Assembly: GCA_025506515.1 (NCBI GenBank)
Contig: CM046447.1
Coordinates: 85,244,248-85,308,247 of the forward strand
Source: Flaveria trinervia
Lineage: Eukaryota; Streptophyta; Magnoliopsida; Asterales; Asteraceae
Length of the DNA: 64,000 nucleotides
Direction: 5' to 3'
The position numbers and the translations under genes were made by a program. This document shows, one piece after another, positions 43,608 through 55,453 of the stretch. Positions within the stretch are counted from its first letter, which is position 1, and each line of letters starts with the position of its first letter. The notes beneath the pieces were generated by a model that ran no database searches, was not told the DNA's origin, and saw only the letters and a list, made by a program, of their open reading frames with translations.

Positions 43608-46217
43608 TGTGACATCCGTCATCTTAAGGTCCGTCAATTAACATAATTAACCATCAAATTATTCTTAATTATTCTTCCTCTTCTTCATGAACTCCTGTTA
43701 TGGAAATCATATTTGCTTTATTATCCTTGTGCTTGTATTTCCTTCGTGAACATGTGCTAAACCTATACCTTTTATAAATTTCATCACCATTATCACCAAA
43801 TATATCATTTTTATTTATAACCATTCATATTAATAAAACCATTTTAAGTTATCAATTACCATTAAACACACTTTTAACATTAATATAACAAACGCGCTTA
43901 AAGTCATTTTCAACCGAAACAAACTTTGGAAACTCGGGGGCTAAGTGCAGGGACTAAAATTGACATTTTGAAAACTTGGAATGGGTATAAAAACCCCATT
44001 CCCAACCATTTTCTTCATCTTCTTCACTTCTTCTTCACTTTCTTCTTCATCACCTATCTTCTTCACTTTTGCACCAAAAACGCTCCATTTGGTCTCGTTT
44101 TCGTCGTCTAGACTTCATCTACAACCTAGTCTACTTCATCCTTGCAGGTAGACGACCTTGGTTGTCCAATTCTTGCCTGTTTTACTGCTGTCCATTTCTA
44201 GGGTTTCGGGTGTTCGGGTCAACCCGAACACGAGAGGTCGTGTGGATGTGTGTGATGACTTTCTGCGTGTGCTTCTTGTTCGTGTGTGTTTGTTGTGTGA
44301 TTCTGGAAGTCCTTGTTGTGTAGAACCGTGCTTGGGGCAGCCGAAGGCTGTTCTGCACTTTGCAGTTGCGAACCTGTAGTTCAAGCGACTAGGTCTGTCA
44401 TGCGACTGAGCCGTGCGACTGGGTGAGTCGTGCGACTGAGTCATGCGACTATGTCATTCGGGCGACTGAGTCGTGCGACTAGGGATGTCATGCGACTAAG
44501 TTGTGCAATCAAATGAATTTGTGCAATTGAGTCAATGAGGATGAATGTTGTGTGCAATTGAGTCAATGCGGATGAATGTGGTGTGCGATTGAGTCCAGCG
44601 ACCGAATGAATGTATGCGACTGTGCGTGTATCGCACGACTGAAGGCCAATCGTACGAATGAAGGTTCAGTCATACGAATGAAGCTGATTCATACAAATGA
44701 AGGTTGAGTCATGCGAATAGAGGTTGAGTTGTGCGATTGGGTGTTGTGTGGTACGACTGAATGCCAGTCGTACGAATGAAGGTTCAATCGTGCGAATGAA
44801 GCTGATTCGTACGATTGAAGGTTGATGCGTACAAATGGAGTGTTGAGTCGAGTGTCTAGTCCTGTTGTGTGACTGATGGTGCTGTGTGTGTGAATTTCCT
44901 TCTTGAATGTCTAGTGATGATAAGGTAACATCAGTAAAAGTGTCATTGCTTGACCACAAAGATTAAAGTTAACGCTATCAACACGCACATACTATTTCAA
45001 TCTAAATCAACCTAACATTTTACAAATTTTCAACAACCCTTTTGGGACTACAAATATTCAACAAGTACTATCTTTTATAACAATGGGATCTTTACACGAA
45101 TGTCATTAGCAATGACGACTACTCTTAGTACATGGATATACATAAGGTCTGATACGTGTGTCCGTTTGTGTGTGTGTTACCCACGACTGAACCGATACAA
45201 CCCGAACCGACCAAACATTACTATTTTCTTTATACACGTCATTAATGCTAAACAATAACTCTCAATAGGTGTTTGACTGTTCATAGCATACAACTGTTGG
45301 GAACTTTGATCATTCATACTTACCACTTAACATGTGAGTTTCGTGGCCCCTTTTTATGCTTACACAACTTTTCAATCATTTACAAACTTGGGGGAAAAGT
45401 ATGCTCACTCCCTTTTTTATGCTGTACAACATACATACAATTTACATACTTGGAATCAACGTGCTACTGTTTTGTTAGTACTTATCTGATACATGCTTGA
45501 GTCTGCTTTGTGGTTCTTTCTTACAACCATTTAATTCCAGTGTGGGAACCGACGGATAGGTATTGGTAGTACTACTTGGGTTGACACCCCCACCCTCGTG
45601 TTGGTATACTAGTTAGTACCAACAGATGCCAGGAACGGGCCTTGGGTGAATATATTCCGACAAGATTCTTTGTGTACGTCGTTACGTTTGGTTGTAAAGC
45701 TCATGTCATGTGATTTTGCTTACTTATAACTGTATGCATGGTATTCTGCAACAACTTTATACAGCATCAATTACTTATTTACTTTTAAACCTGCGAGCTC
45801 ACCAACAATTTTGTTGACTATTTTGAGTATATCTTTTCAGGTGATCATGCTAACTGAAGATCTAGGTGTGCTGCCTTAGTGGAGACCCTAGGATGCATTT
45901 TGTGGCTAAACTTGGTCTTTTGAAAACATTTGTTGTAGTCTGATTTAAACAACAATACTCTTTTGATACTTGTTCCCGGGTTGTGGGTATTGCATACTAT
46001 GTTATCATCTTGTTATGTGAATCATGTATCATGTTTATGCTTATGGCTATATTGTCGTGAATACTGACTGAACACGACACAAGTCCCCTTGTTGTCGGGT
46101 GTCATCATGACACGCTTGTTATCATTTATTATATTGCATCTCTATCGCTTACCATGTGTTATGACGATTCCCATCTCGTTACATCCCCATGTTTCCGCTC
46201 TTAGCGGGGGTGTGACA
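43608..46217 (+). mobile_element. Solo LTR, gypsy-type (G2-like), with target duplication ATATT
   Basis: Starts TGTGACATCCGTCA and ends GCGGGGGTGTGACA; 2,610 bp. ATATT precedes it (43,603-43,607) and follows it (46,218-46,222). Removing the LTR and one ATATT rejoins the copia gag frame on the minus strand. It has a GTATAAAAA TATA box (about 43,985) and a pyrimidine-rich leader, then a large palindromic-word array (44,388-44,870). No internal retroelement sequence remains. Confidence 0.9.
44388..44870. repeat. Palindromic-word array in the solo LTR
   Basis: Dozens of units such as GTCATGCGACTGAG, GTCGTGCGACTG, CAATCGTACGAATGAAGG and ATGCGGATGAATG. It lies downstream of the TATA box, unlike in the copia LTRs. 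Confidence 0.85.
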
Positions 46218-47640
46218 ATATTATCTCCTAAACCTAAAAGGTTTTTAAAAGTCCTTTGCTAAGCAAGAAGTTCTTTAAATTTCTTGTTGCTCACTTGAAA
46301 TATCTGAAGTTTCACTTTAGTTTCAGCTTGTATGGTTTTTGACTGGGTCAAATATTCAAAGAGTTGCTCAACTTGAGTTACAAGTGATAATTTTTCAGAC
46401 ATTAATTTGTACAAATCACTTTGTAATAAAAGAATTTTAATCATGTATTTTTTTGTTTTGATCTTAGACTTTTCTTCAAAATGTTTTTTCAATTACTTTT
46501 ATAGAAAGTTTGTTGGCATGTTCTCTGTATCTATTGGCTTCGTTAATGCATGCTTGTGTACAAAGGTTTTCCCTCACCTCTTTTGGGATTTTAGAGATCT
46601 TATCTTCTATATATTCCATGAGAGCTTTATCAAGAGATTGAATCTCAGCCTCGTACATGCTCTAATCACACTCACCATCTTGTTTAATAATCATGGCAGA
46701 TGATTTTGAGTGTTGATTTGGGCTATATACCATGTGACTTGAGGTGGAGTTGGTGCAAGAGGAATACTAATAAGAGGTGAAACGTGTCTGTCTGAATGGT
46801 CGTTGCTTGATGCTTGTGTTTGGTTATTGTTTCTGTCAAATTTTGGTTGTTGGCATTATCTTAAGAAATGTTCATACAGTTGACAGTTGTAGCATCTCAC
46901 CTTTTTCTTATCAAAACCAATTTTGTTTTTCTTGTCCATGCTCAACCCTCTGTTTCTTTGTAGAAACCTTTTTGATCTATGTATAATCATTGCCATAGAC
47001 CACTAAAGATCCATTCTTCAACCATGTCTGGGGTTAATTCATCCAAGTCTTGCTGGATGATCTGTGATAGTGTGAGATTAGCACCCAAGTATGCTTCAAA
47101 GCTTGTGGAGAAGGTTATGTAAGCTGCCTTTTACTCTTCACTTTGTAGAATGATTGTGAGAGCATCCATTTCTCAAACTTATGGATGTTTTGAGTCTTTG
47201 ATTGTTGTTGTTTGCTGGATATTGAAGCATGATCAGTTGATGTTGTTTGCTTTGTAAGGTTTCTTCATGAGAAGCCTAAACACTAGTTTTTTTAGACATT
47301 TGTTTGTTGTTGGATGATTTAGGAGCAGAGAAGAATTAAGTTTCATTGGAATCCAAAAATTCTTCATCTTCATCTTCTCATGTGCATGTCAACAATGCAC
47401 TATCTGTTTGTTGAAGTTCCTTGAACTTATATGATTCCATGTTTGATTGTACTGTTGTTTCTGTATCTTTCATCTAGTTCTAGTGCTTCAACTTTATCCA
47501 CTAGAGCATCTAGAGTTGATGTTTCAAGATCCAAAGTCTTGTGTTTAAACGAGCAATGGCTAAAGGAATTTTGTATGAAGTACGGACTCGTGATAAAGTA
47601 TTCTGATAAAGTAACGCTAAAGTAATGATAAAGTAACACT
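46218..47640 (-). pseudogene. gag: Copia gag 5' part (family X)
   Basis: Minus-strand pieces: LDLETSTLDALVDKVEALEL near 47,500; the knuckle region VRCYNCQLYEHF near 46,890 with a stop before its last Cys; and a coiled coil (EAEIQSLDKALMEYIEDKIS; KLMSEKLSLVTQVEQLFEYL) from 46,660 to 46,260. These are the usual middle and coiled-coil parts of an asterid copia Gag. The N-terminal capsid is missing. It joins the part at 43,607 across the solo LTR. Confidence 0.7.
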
Positions 47641-47705
47641 AAAGTAACAATAAAAGTAATGATAAAGTAATGATAAAGTGAATGATAAAGTAAGACTAAA
47701 GAATA
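47590..47705. repeat. GATAAAGTAA/CTAAAGTAA tandem repeat
   Basis: About ten imperfect units alternating TGATAAAGTAA and CACTAAAGTAA. No coding role is apparent. Confidence 0.8.
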
Positions 47706-47849
47706 AACATATTTAAAGTTAAAGGAGTCTTACCTAAACATAAGCATAAATATAAATTTTAATGTATTTAAAGTATGAAAGATAGTCTGTTTAAACGATA
47801 ACGTTTGGTTAAGCAATTTGTTGATGTAAACCTAGAGCTCACACAACGT

Positions 47850-48314
47850 CTGTTGGGTCTGAACAAGATAGTCTATATTATCAACATAGTCAAAGTCAAC
47901 ATCAAGGTCAAGGTCAACAGAAAAATCAACCGAAGAGGTCGAGACAAAGAACCGGGTCAAGACATTGAAGATGTATTGTGTCTTGAGTCTTTATTGTAAC
48001 AAATATATTTTGTGTAAATAAAATATATTTTATCTAGTTTTAGTCTTGTTTTGGATTATATGAAAATTTCCCTTTATAGTCTAAGCCTACAGACTTTATG
48101 TGTAATTAGTGGATTTAACATTTACTATAAATAGTTAAGTGTAATTAGGGTTGAAGAGCTTAAATGAGCTACTAATTTCCATGTAAACAACATCTCTTGT
48201 AATTAAATTCAGATCAAATTGGGGTTTTAATTGGTGTTCTTCATTGTTCATCTTATTATACATATTTCATATACTTTTGATCCAAAATCTTCACCAATTT
48301 CATGATTCAAAGTT
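47850..48314 (+). mobile_element. Copia-like LTR remnant
   Basis: TGTTGGGTCTGAACAAG at 47,850 looks like an LTR start. Words related to AAGGTCAACA repeat at 47,885-47,970. TACTATAAATAGTTAAG at about 48,124 closely resembles the TATA region of the copia B2 LTR. The end (near TTTCATGATTCA) and any target duplication are uncertain. Confidence 0.45.
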
Positions 48315-48906
48315 GTTAGGGACCAATAGTGTCACTGACTTTTGTATGCATATTACATTGATAGGTATGCTACAGGAATAAGTTATGAGTATGGCACGGA
48401 TTTAAAAGCTACCTACCATATGGTTAAGGTTAGCATCCTAGCATAGTATGATCATAGATAGTTAAAGTTATCATTGTTTGATGTAATTACTGAATTACGA
48501 CAATGTTTTGTGTTCCTCTTCTTATATTGATGAAATTTTGAGTTTCAAAACTTGTGTTTCTGATGTCCAAATCCAACTGTGAGGTTTCCTAGAAACAGGG
48601 CCTTACAAATTGATATCAAAGCCATAGTTTGAGAGATTTATACACTTGGATGTCTAAACTTGAACAAAGAATAGGAATGATTAAGGGATGCCAATATTCA
48701 TGCTAGGAAGATAAAGTTAATGTTTAAAGTTAAATGTTAAATATGATAAACATTCATAGGGAATATAGTGCTAATAGTGGGATTCAAGAGTGATGTGACT
48801 TAGGATAGGAACGTTTGGGACATGTAAAGTAAAGCAAGTAGTTAATTACAAGTGGCCATTATAGTACTTGGAATGACAACATTGGTTTCATATCCTATAC
48901 AAAGTT
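48315..48906 (+). mobile_element. G1-related gypsy LTR end, primer site and leader
   Basis: The LTR end reads GAAACAGGGCCTTACA at about 48,608, like GGGAACGGGGCCTTACA. A mutated primer site AATTGATATCAAAGCC follows at 48,609. The leader up to 48,906 resembles that of copy C. Confidence 0.65.
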
Positions 48907-49107
48907 ATGGCTGGAAGGAAGCCTGTTCGTAGAGGTGCTCATGGTGGTGTTAGAGGTAGGCCACCGGTCAGCATGAGTCGAAAGCAAACAGCCGATGATG
49001 TGCATGTGAACTCTGTTCACACTGCTAGTGAGGAAAACTTTTGTCATGCAAAAGGGAGGATTAACTTGTAGCCTGTTATTAGAGAGGCTATTGTCGAAGA
49101 GCTCGAC
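48907..49107 (+). pseudogene. gag: Gypsy gag N-terminal part (G1-related copy)
   Basis: An ATG at 48,907 opens AGRKPVRRGAHGGVRGRP, equivalent to the Gly/Arg-rich start of copy C. A stop at 49,069 and a change of frame follow. It reads AIVEEL up to the insertion at 49,107 and continues at 51,431 (KILHDIMP). Confidence 0.7.
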
Positions 49108-49805
49108 TGTAAGGCCCCGTTCCCGGGAAGCCTCACAGTTGGTTAATCATAGCATAAAATCAGTTTAATAACAAAAACATTGCAGAGGAAATAATTATAT
49201 ATTCATTTAAAACTTAGAAACCATATTGTATTCATACATTTGTCCTTTAATTGTAAACAAAACATAGTACTTGTTCTTAAATTACAATAAAATATTTCAT
49301 AAATAGGAATGCCATCCATAGCTCCCCAAGTAGCTTCGCGATGCCATCCTCAGCATCAGCATTTACCTGCCAACTATTATGCATAAAAGTCAGCTTTGCT
49401 GAGTGAGTTCTAGTTTTAGGTAAATAAGAAAATATAACTTTATCCTTCATATAATGACCACGCATACATATTACATAACATTTCATCTTAATAAGCATGT
49501 TCATTATCTTTTATTCTTTTATATCTTTCACTTCAACATAAACGAGATTGCACAAAGCAAGAGCTCCATGTTGATCGACAACGAATGTCGATCTCCGTCG
49601 GTACACATCATCATGGTAGCTAACCCTCAATAGTTGATCCACACTGCAAGGCACATAGTCCGCTCATGAATACGGATCAATCATCATACATCAGACTCAT
49701 ATAAGTGAAGTCTATCATAGTGCTTGCAAGACTTTTCATCATCAAACGGGCCCGGGGGTAGCATTCATTAAGTTTCACTTTTCATTAATATCATCTTCCA
49801 CTTTA

Positions 49806-49873
<68 letters not shown>

Positions 49874-49880
49874 ATATACA
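49806..49880. repeat. (AT)n microsatellite
   Basis: About 70 bp of alternating AT with two TTAT interruptions, inside the reverse solo LTR. Confidence 0.95.
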
Positions 49881-50334
49881 ATACTTAACTTATTATGTAC
49901 ACAACATGCCAAGTACTAGTCATCATAAACATAACCGACCCTCCGCGGGATAGCGAGGGTTCAGGGTCGACAGCCCCTGACAAAGGGTCCTAGGGGCGGC
50001 AGCCCCTAGTGGGGTCCAAGGGGCAACGCCCCTGGCTGGGGTCAAGCTGCCAAATCAACGCGAAATTTTTATTTTTAAGTATTTATACAACACATTTCCT
50101 TATAGAAAAATCGATCTTCCCGTTAAAACCTCATAAAAACTCGGTCATTTAAAGAACGTATATTTAGTCTGCATAATAACCCCAAAACATGGAAAAACTT
50201 ACAAATAAGGGGATCTAGAACTCACCTGGATACCGAGACTAACTTCTAAACTAAGCTTACAAGGCTAGGATCACCCGACACAGCCTGCAGATGAGCTAAC
50301 ACTTAAAGAGGTTAATTTCTACCTAAATTCGTTG

Positions 50335-50590
50335 TAAGATTAGCAATTTCGCAACTAGATTCGCTAACAGTTTTGCTGCCACCTTCGCTGGCAGTTTCGC
50401 TGGAATCTTCGCTACCAGTTTCGCTGCAAGTTTCGCCCAACTTTCGTTGGGTAACCTTGTCTACGAATATGCAAATTCGTTGGATGCATATGCAAATTCG
50501 CCCCAAGTTTCGCCCAACTATAGTTTCGGAGGAAGTTATCGTAGTTTCGCTGCTTGAATATGCAAATTCGTTGGATGCATATATAGTTTT
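50335..50590. repeat. GCGAAACT / GCGAATTTGCATAT word array
   Basis: On the minus strand GCGAAACT, GCGAAGNTTCC and GCGAATTTGCATAT alternate about fifteen times, just downstream of the LTR's splice-donor-like site. This is the fourth word set seen at this LTR position. Confidence 0.85.
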
Positions 50591-51090
50591 GCAGATCGCA
50601 TAAAAATTACGAACCGGCCTATTTTTAACCTAAAAGCACAACTTTTTACGTCCAAACTCTTAGTTTATCATCCATGGGGCTATATCTAAGCTTTTTACAT
50701 GTTTTCATACGTAAAAATGTGACCTTTATGGGATTCTTTGCAACTTTTCAAAACCCAAAACCCTAGAATCCGGATTTGATCTACAGAAGGGTTTAGAGGT
50801 CGATTCTTACCTGGATTTGTTGCTTCTTTCTTGGGTCTTGATGCTCCAACACCCAGATCTTCAATCTCTTAACCTTTGAAGCTTCAAATCTTAAGTTTTC
50901 TTTACTTTCTCTCTCTACTTTCTCTCTCTACGACTTTGGGAGCTAGGGCTCAAAGTGACGATGGTGGTGGCTGGTTTGGTGGGTAAGATTGCTGGTTATG
51001 GGCCCTTAATCAATTAGCCTCTTGCCCATAAGCCTCATTAGCCCATAAACCCTCCTTTCTTTATTAAATACCCCCCAATTAAGCCCATTA

Positions 51091-51390
51091 GAGCATTCAC
51101 AGTGGCTTTCTTATCCTTATCCATATAATTACACTAAAAATCACTACATTTTCTCTCTCATTTTCAATTAAATAATACTTTTTATACCATTATCGCTACT
51201 TTTTTCTCTCTCCTCCACTCACAACCACTTAAAAATATTAAAAAGTTTATAAGGATTTGAACAGTGATTCTTCAAATATACCAATCCACAATAACATTTT
51301 CTCTCTCCTTCACTCACAACCACCCAAAACCATTCCATATAATATACCAAACACACTCACATACTTTTAAGGAATCCACTGTGAGTGCTC
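51091..51390. mobile_element. Tourist-like (PIF/Harbinger-type) MITE
   Basis: 300 bp with terminal inverted repeats GAGCATTCACAGTGG and (right end, complement) GAGCACTCACAGTGG, one mismatch in 15. It is flanked by TTA on both sides (51,088-51,090 and 51,391-51,393), the target size and sequence usual for Tourist elements. It has no coding capacity. It lies in the U3 of the reverse solo LTR. Confidence 0.85.
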
Positions 51391-51430
51391 TTATCCTCGG
51401 CGACTCGTTTTGACTTTTCGGGGTGTTACA

Positions 51431-52620
51431 TTGACAAGATTCTTCATGACATCATGCCCTAGGTCATGACAGAATCTTTAAAGGAAGTGACCAAGGAATG
51501 GACGCTAGAGGGAAAAAACAAAGCTAGCAAGAAAGGAAGTAAGGGTATGGGTGCATGCTCAGAAAAGATGGGAAGGATGACGAAGATGTGATTGATGAGG
51601 AGTTAGCTAAAGGATGTTCATATCGTATCTTCAAGGGGTGTAATCCCCCATCCCTGGATGGAAAGGGTGGTGTTGTTGCTACTCTCTAGTGGGTGTCTGA
51701 AATAAAGGCAGTGATTGAGATCAGTGAGTGTAAAGTTGATCAAGCTATGAAGTTCGCAACTCGCTCATTTATTGATGAAGCTATTCATTAATGGAACATC
51801 ATCAAGTAGACCAAAGATCATCGTGAGTTTAGGAATCTTAAATGGAATGACCTGAAGGAGCTGACGATGAGGATATGTTGTCCTTAAAATATGATAGATC
51901 GGGTGGAAAGTGAACTCTTCGGATTCAATGCTGGGAGTTTGACCCAAAGGCAGTACACATCTCGTTTTAATAAGATGGTCAGGTTGGTGCCTCACTTGGT
52001 GAGTACTAAAGAGAGAAGGATTAAGTGCTATATGCAGAGTTTGCCTTCGAAGGTCAGAATGTATGTTAAGGCGAGTGGACCAAAGACTTTTAAGTCTATG
52101 GTGGAATTGAGTGGGATAGTCTATGATGATATGGTTGTTTAGGAGCTTATTAAGGAGGCGGGGAAGAAAAGATAGTCTGGAGGTGTGAAGAGAGAGTAAG
52201 GTGGGGGGTCTGTTGGTAAGACAAATAAGATGAAAACAGAACCGTTCAGTGAGTGCCAGAAATATGGGAGGAAGCATGCTGGTGAATGCAGGCTTGATTC
52301 AAGCTTGTGTTATAGATACGAAAAGACTAGGCACTTCTCCAAGGATTACCATAATCCGATAAAGTGCTACAATTTTGGCAAGCCGGGACACTATATCCGA
52401 GAATGCAAGGAGGCGATAACTGATTCACTCGGGTACAAGGAAGGAGGCATAAAAGGAGAAAAGCCAAGGGCCAAAGCTAGGGCTTTAACGATGACACGGG
52501 AAGTAGAAAAAGCTATTGGAAAGACTATTGAGATAACCAAGGCCATAGAAGATTGTATCATAGAACTAGAGGGTCATACATCCTCTTTAGGTTGTTTGTT
52601 ATGACCCTAGGAGGATTCTA
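51431..52620 (+). pseudogene. gag: Gypsy gag, zinc knuckles and gutted protease (G1-related copy)
   Basis: Continues the gag from 49,107: CSYRIFKGCNPPSLDGKGG, VIEISECKVDQAMKFATRSF, RVESELFGFNAGSLTQRQYT, RFNKMVRLVPHLV, YMQSLPSKVRMYVKASGP. Knuckles near 52,250-52,420 are degraded (CQKYGRKHAGEC, CYRYEKTRHF, CYNFGKPGHYIREC). After LTMTREVEK the sequence skips the DSGA catalytic segment present in copy C and resumes at AIGKTIEITKAIEDC. The active site is therefore deleted. Many stops. Confidence 0.8.
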
Positions 52621-52892
52621 TGTTGTGTTGGGTATGAATTGGTTAGCCACCTACGAGGATAATGTAGTTTGCTAAAGGAAGATGATTCGAGTGAAAGCAC
52701 CTGATGGTAGCCCAGTTACAGTATATGGTGATAAAGTATGCAAAATTTCAAATATGATATCCATGATAAAGGCAGAAAAATTATGAGTCGAGGATGTGGA
52801 GCGTTCTTGGCATACGTTAAAGATGCTAAAGCTGAAACGGTAAAGTTGACAGATGTACCCATGATGTGGAGTGTTCTTGGCATACGTTAATC
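52621..52892 (+). pseudogene. Gypsy protease/RT linker remnant
   Basis: VGMNWLATYED-like sequence (compare VVVGMDWLADYEV in copy C) and VKAPDGSPVTVYGD. A 25-bp direct repeat (GTGGAGCGTTCTTGGCATAC at 52,797 and, with one change, 52,866) follows. Retroelement similarity ends near 52,890. Confidence 0.65.
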
Positions 52893-55440
52893 ATATGTAG
52901 TCGAACTGGATACAAAATGGTATTCTTTAGAACAACAAATCACATACTTAAGTACTATTGTTAAACTATATCAAATCGTAAAGTCTCCCATGTTAAGATT
53001 TGAACAATGATTTAACTTTTTTTACTGAATAGTTGACTCTCACAAATAACCTAAGAACTCAAATGCACATAAAAGTTATCTTAAACAACGAATTTATACA
53101 ATTCAAATATACTCTTAAATCTTCATTATTATTTTATAGCCACAATCTCTTAATAGAACATCATGTAACACCTCTAGCTACCGTTAAACCAAATGCTCTT
53201 TAGTTGTTTTCTATCTTGTATTATTAGAATAAAGAAAACTAAGATTACGATTACTTTGATGAGCTTGTGCACACATTTTTTTTTATTCTTAAAGTTTGTA
53301 TCCTAACACACGTTTGAAAATTCCCCACAATCTACCTTTATTCCACATATTGAATATTCAATGCAACAAAAATACTAACTCAAGCGTAATTTTTCTTCTC
53401 ATACTAGTTGAATAGGTATAAACCAACATCCCTACGTAAAATATCATTTTAAGTAATTCCAATATTTTTTACTATACCTTTATAAACACTTCTTTGTTTT
53501 GAAGGTTTGTATACTTCACAATGAAGATTAGCTACATTAACAGCGTCAATTAGATTTTGTTGAAAAAAATTTACGAAAAAAGTCTTCATAGTGTCCAAAA
53601 CATTTTAGTTTTAAAATATTATTTTGAATACGTTAAAATTACAGAACAAGATTAAACAACATAAAAAGATAAACTATTTTCAGTATACTTTTAATACATA
53701 GGAAAATAAATAAAAATATATTGATGATCGTTATTTATATCTTTTTAGTCTTAAATATCCTTTCTGCATCAACAATGCATATCGTTTTCTATGAGAAAGA
53801 AAACCACTCATGTGACTATACAAACACAATCAATTCAAAATATTTAAAAAGGCTATACGCTTTGGGTACATACAAACACAAATAATATAAGTTCAGATAT
53901 TATTTCCTTTTTCGGAGATTATACCATGTTCTTTTTTTATCTTTTAATCATAATTTTCTTTTCGCTTATACTGTTTAACATTAATTCCACATGATTTGCT
54001 TAAAAAATAAGTTTGAAGTAACGTGTAACATGTTTCAATTTTCTTTTCCATCATAAATGATTTTTAAAAGACTTTTTTATTTGTGTTTATGGATTCAGAT
54101 ATTGATTTAGTTGGTTTTGAAATTTGTTGAGTGACTATCCGAATGCCAATCCGATTCAAATTAGAAATATGTTTAAATGCACCAGATTAACTAGATACAC
54201 TATTTAAACCGTTTTATATTCAGTTTGATTATCCGATTAAACCAGCTATGTTTCAGTTTATTCGATTGAATTCGATTTTATTATCTGAATGATCAAGATT
54301 TATGGATACTTTAACCGAACCAAAAATCGAATTCATAATTCGGATACCATTAGCTGGGAACCGAACGAAAAATCGAATTCACAATTCGGTTGACTTTCGA
54401 TTAGGAGTACGATTCGGTATTCGAGAAAAATATAATTATAAAAATATAAAAAATGTACTATTTATTTTATAATTTAATGATAAAGGAGAAGCCGGTGATA
54501 ATGCTATCAAATGATATAAAGTTACAAAAATGAAGAAGGTGTGGAGTGCATACCATCACAAAAAGGGTGGTCAGCTACGGTCCTACTCATTAATTATTTT
54601 TGTTTTTTATTCAGTACCTTTTTGTTTCATCATAATGTTTTTATTTCATCATAATTTGATAACATAAATTTTGCTTGATGTCGCGATCGTTCTCCCCACT
54701 TGTAAATTTATTTGTCTTATTATAGTAACCAAAAGTACGGGAGGAGTCGCGCTCTCAAGTGGGAGGGGGAGGGGACCGTCATCATCGGTGGTTGTGGTCG
54801 TAAATACTGAGGGTGTATATAAGCTGAACCGAGTTCGAGCCCGGTTGACATAGTTTAACGGTTTGAGCACAAGTTTGATTCATTTCGAGAACCATGTCTT
54901 AAGTTCAAGCATGATTTGAGAGAAGTTTTCTGGCTCTAGTTTGAATGTTTTTTATTATGTATTTTGTTTTATTAAATAATTATGACTATATATATGGAAA
55001 ATGATATAATATATATAATATATAGTTATTTGTATCATATTTATAGATATAATTTTAGTTAACTAATATATATGTTTTCTGTTGAAATAAACTTTATTAT
55101 TATTTTTTTTTAATTTTTATTAATAATAGACTGTTCCAATCTAGCTGAGCTCGACACATGATGAAACTCACGCCCGATCTCAATTAGTCACATTTCTACT
55201 CAACCTTTCTTTTTATGTCAGAATTTCAATAGTTGATGAGCGTCTAACACTTTTTTTATACAGCTTTTGTTGACAACTTTCTACTCTTTATGAACTTTCA
55301 TGGCTTTTTATAATTTCATCAACTAACACTTCATTTTCACAATATTATCTTTTGTTTTTGAAATCTTTCTGTGTATCACCCCAGACACGCATGACATTTG
55401 TCTTCAACTCAAGAGACAGAGAGTACATCCTAAAGCAAGA
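52893..55440. other. AT-rich low-copy DNA with possible DNA-transposon remnants
   Basis: No ORF with recognisable similarity. At 54,290-54,420 the words CCGAACC, AAAATCGAATTC and ATTCGG repeat. At 54,788-55,200 there is GGGTGTATATAAGC, then GAACCGAGTTCGAGCC, and an opposing CTCGACACATGATG, CGCCCGATCTC. Such words are common in short hAT-like elements, but I could not find clean terminal repeats or 8-bp target duplications. Confidence 0.35.
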
Positions 55441-55453
55441 GATTAGTAAAGAC

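Larger units (their letters stand above)
49108..51430 (-). mobile_element. Solo LTR, G1-related gypsy, inserted in reverse
   Basis: The plus strand starts TGTAAGGCCCCGTTCCCGGGA and ends GGGGTGTTACA, the reverse of a TGTAACACCCC...GGGGCCTTACA LTR; 2,323 bp. Flanks TCGAC (49,103-49,107) and TTGAC (51,431-51,435) are a 5-bp target duplication with one change. It holds an (AT)n tract, a GCGAAACT word array, a splice-donor-like CCAG/GTAAGAAT on the minus strand near 50,812 and a MITE. Confidence 0.85.
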
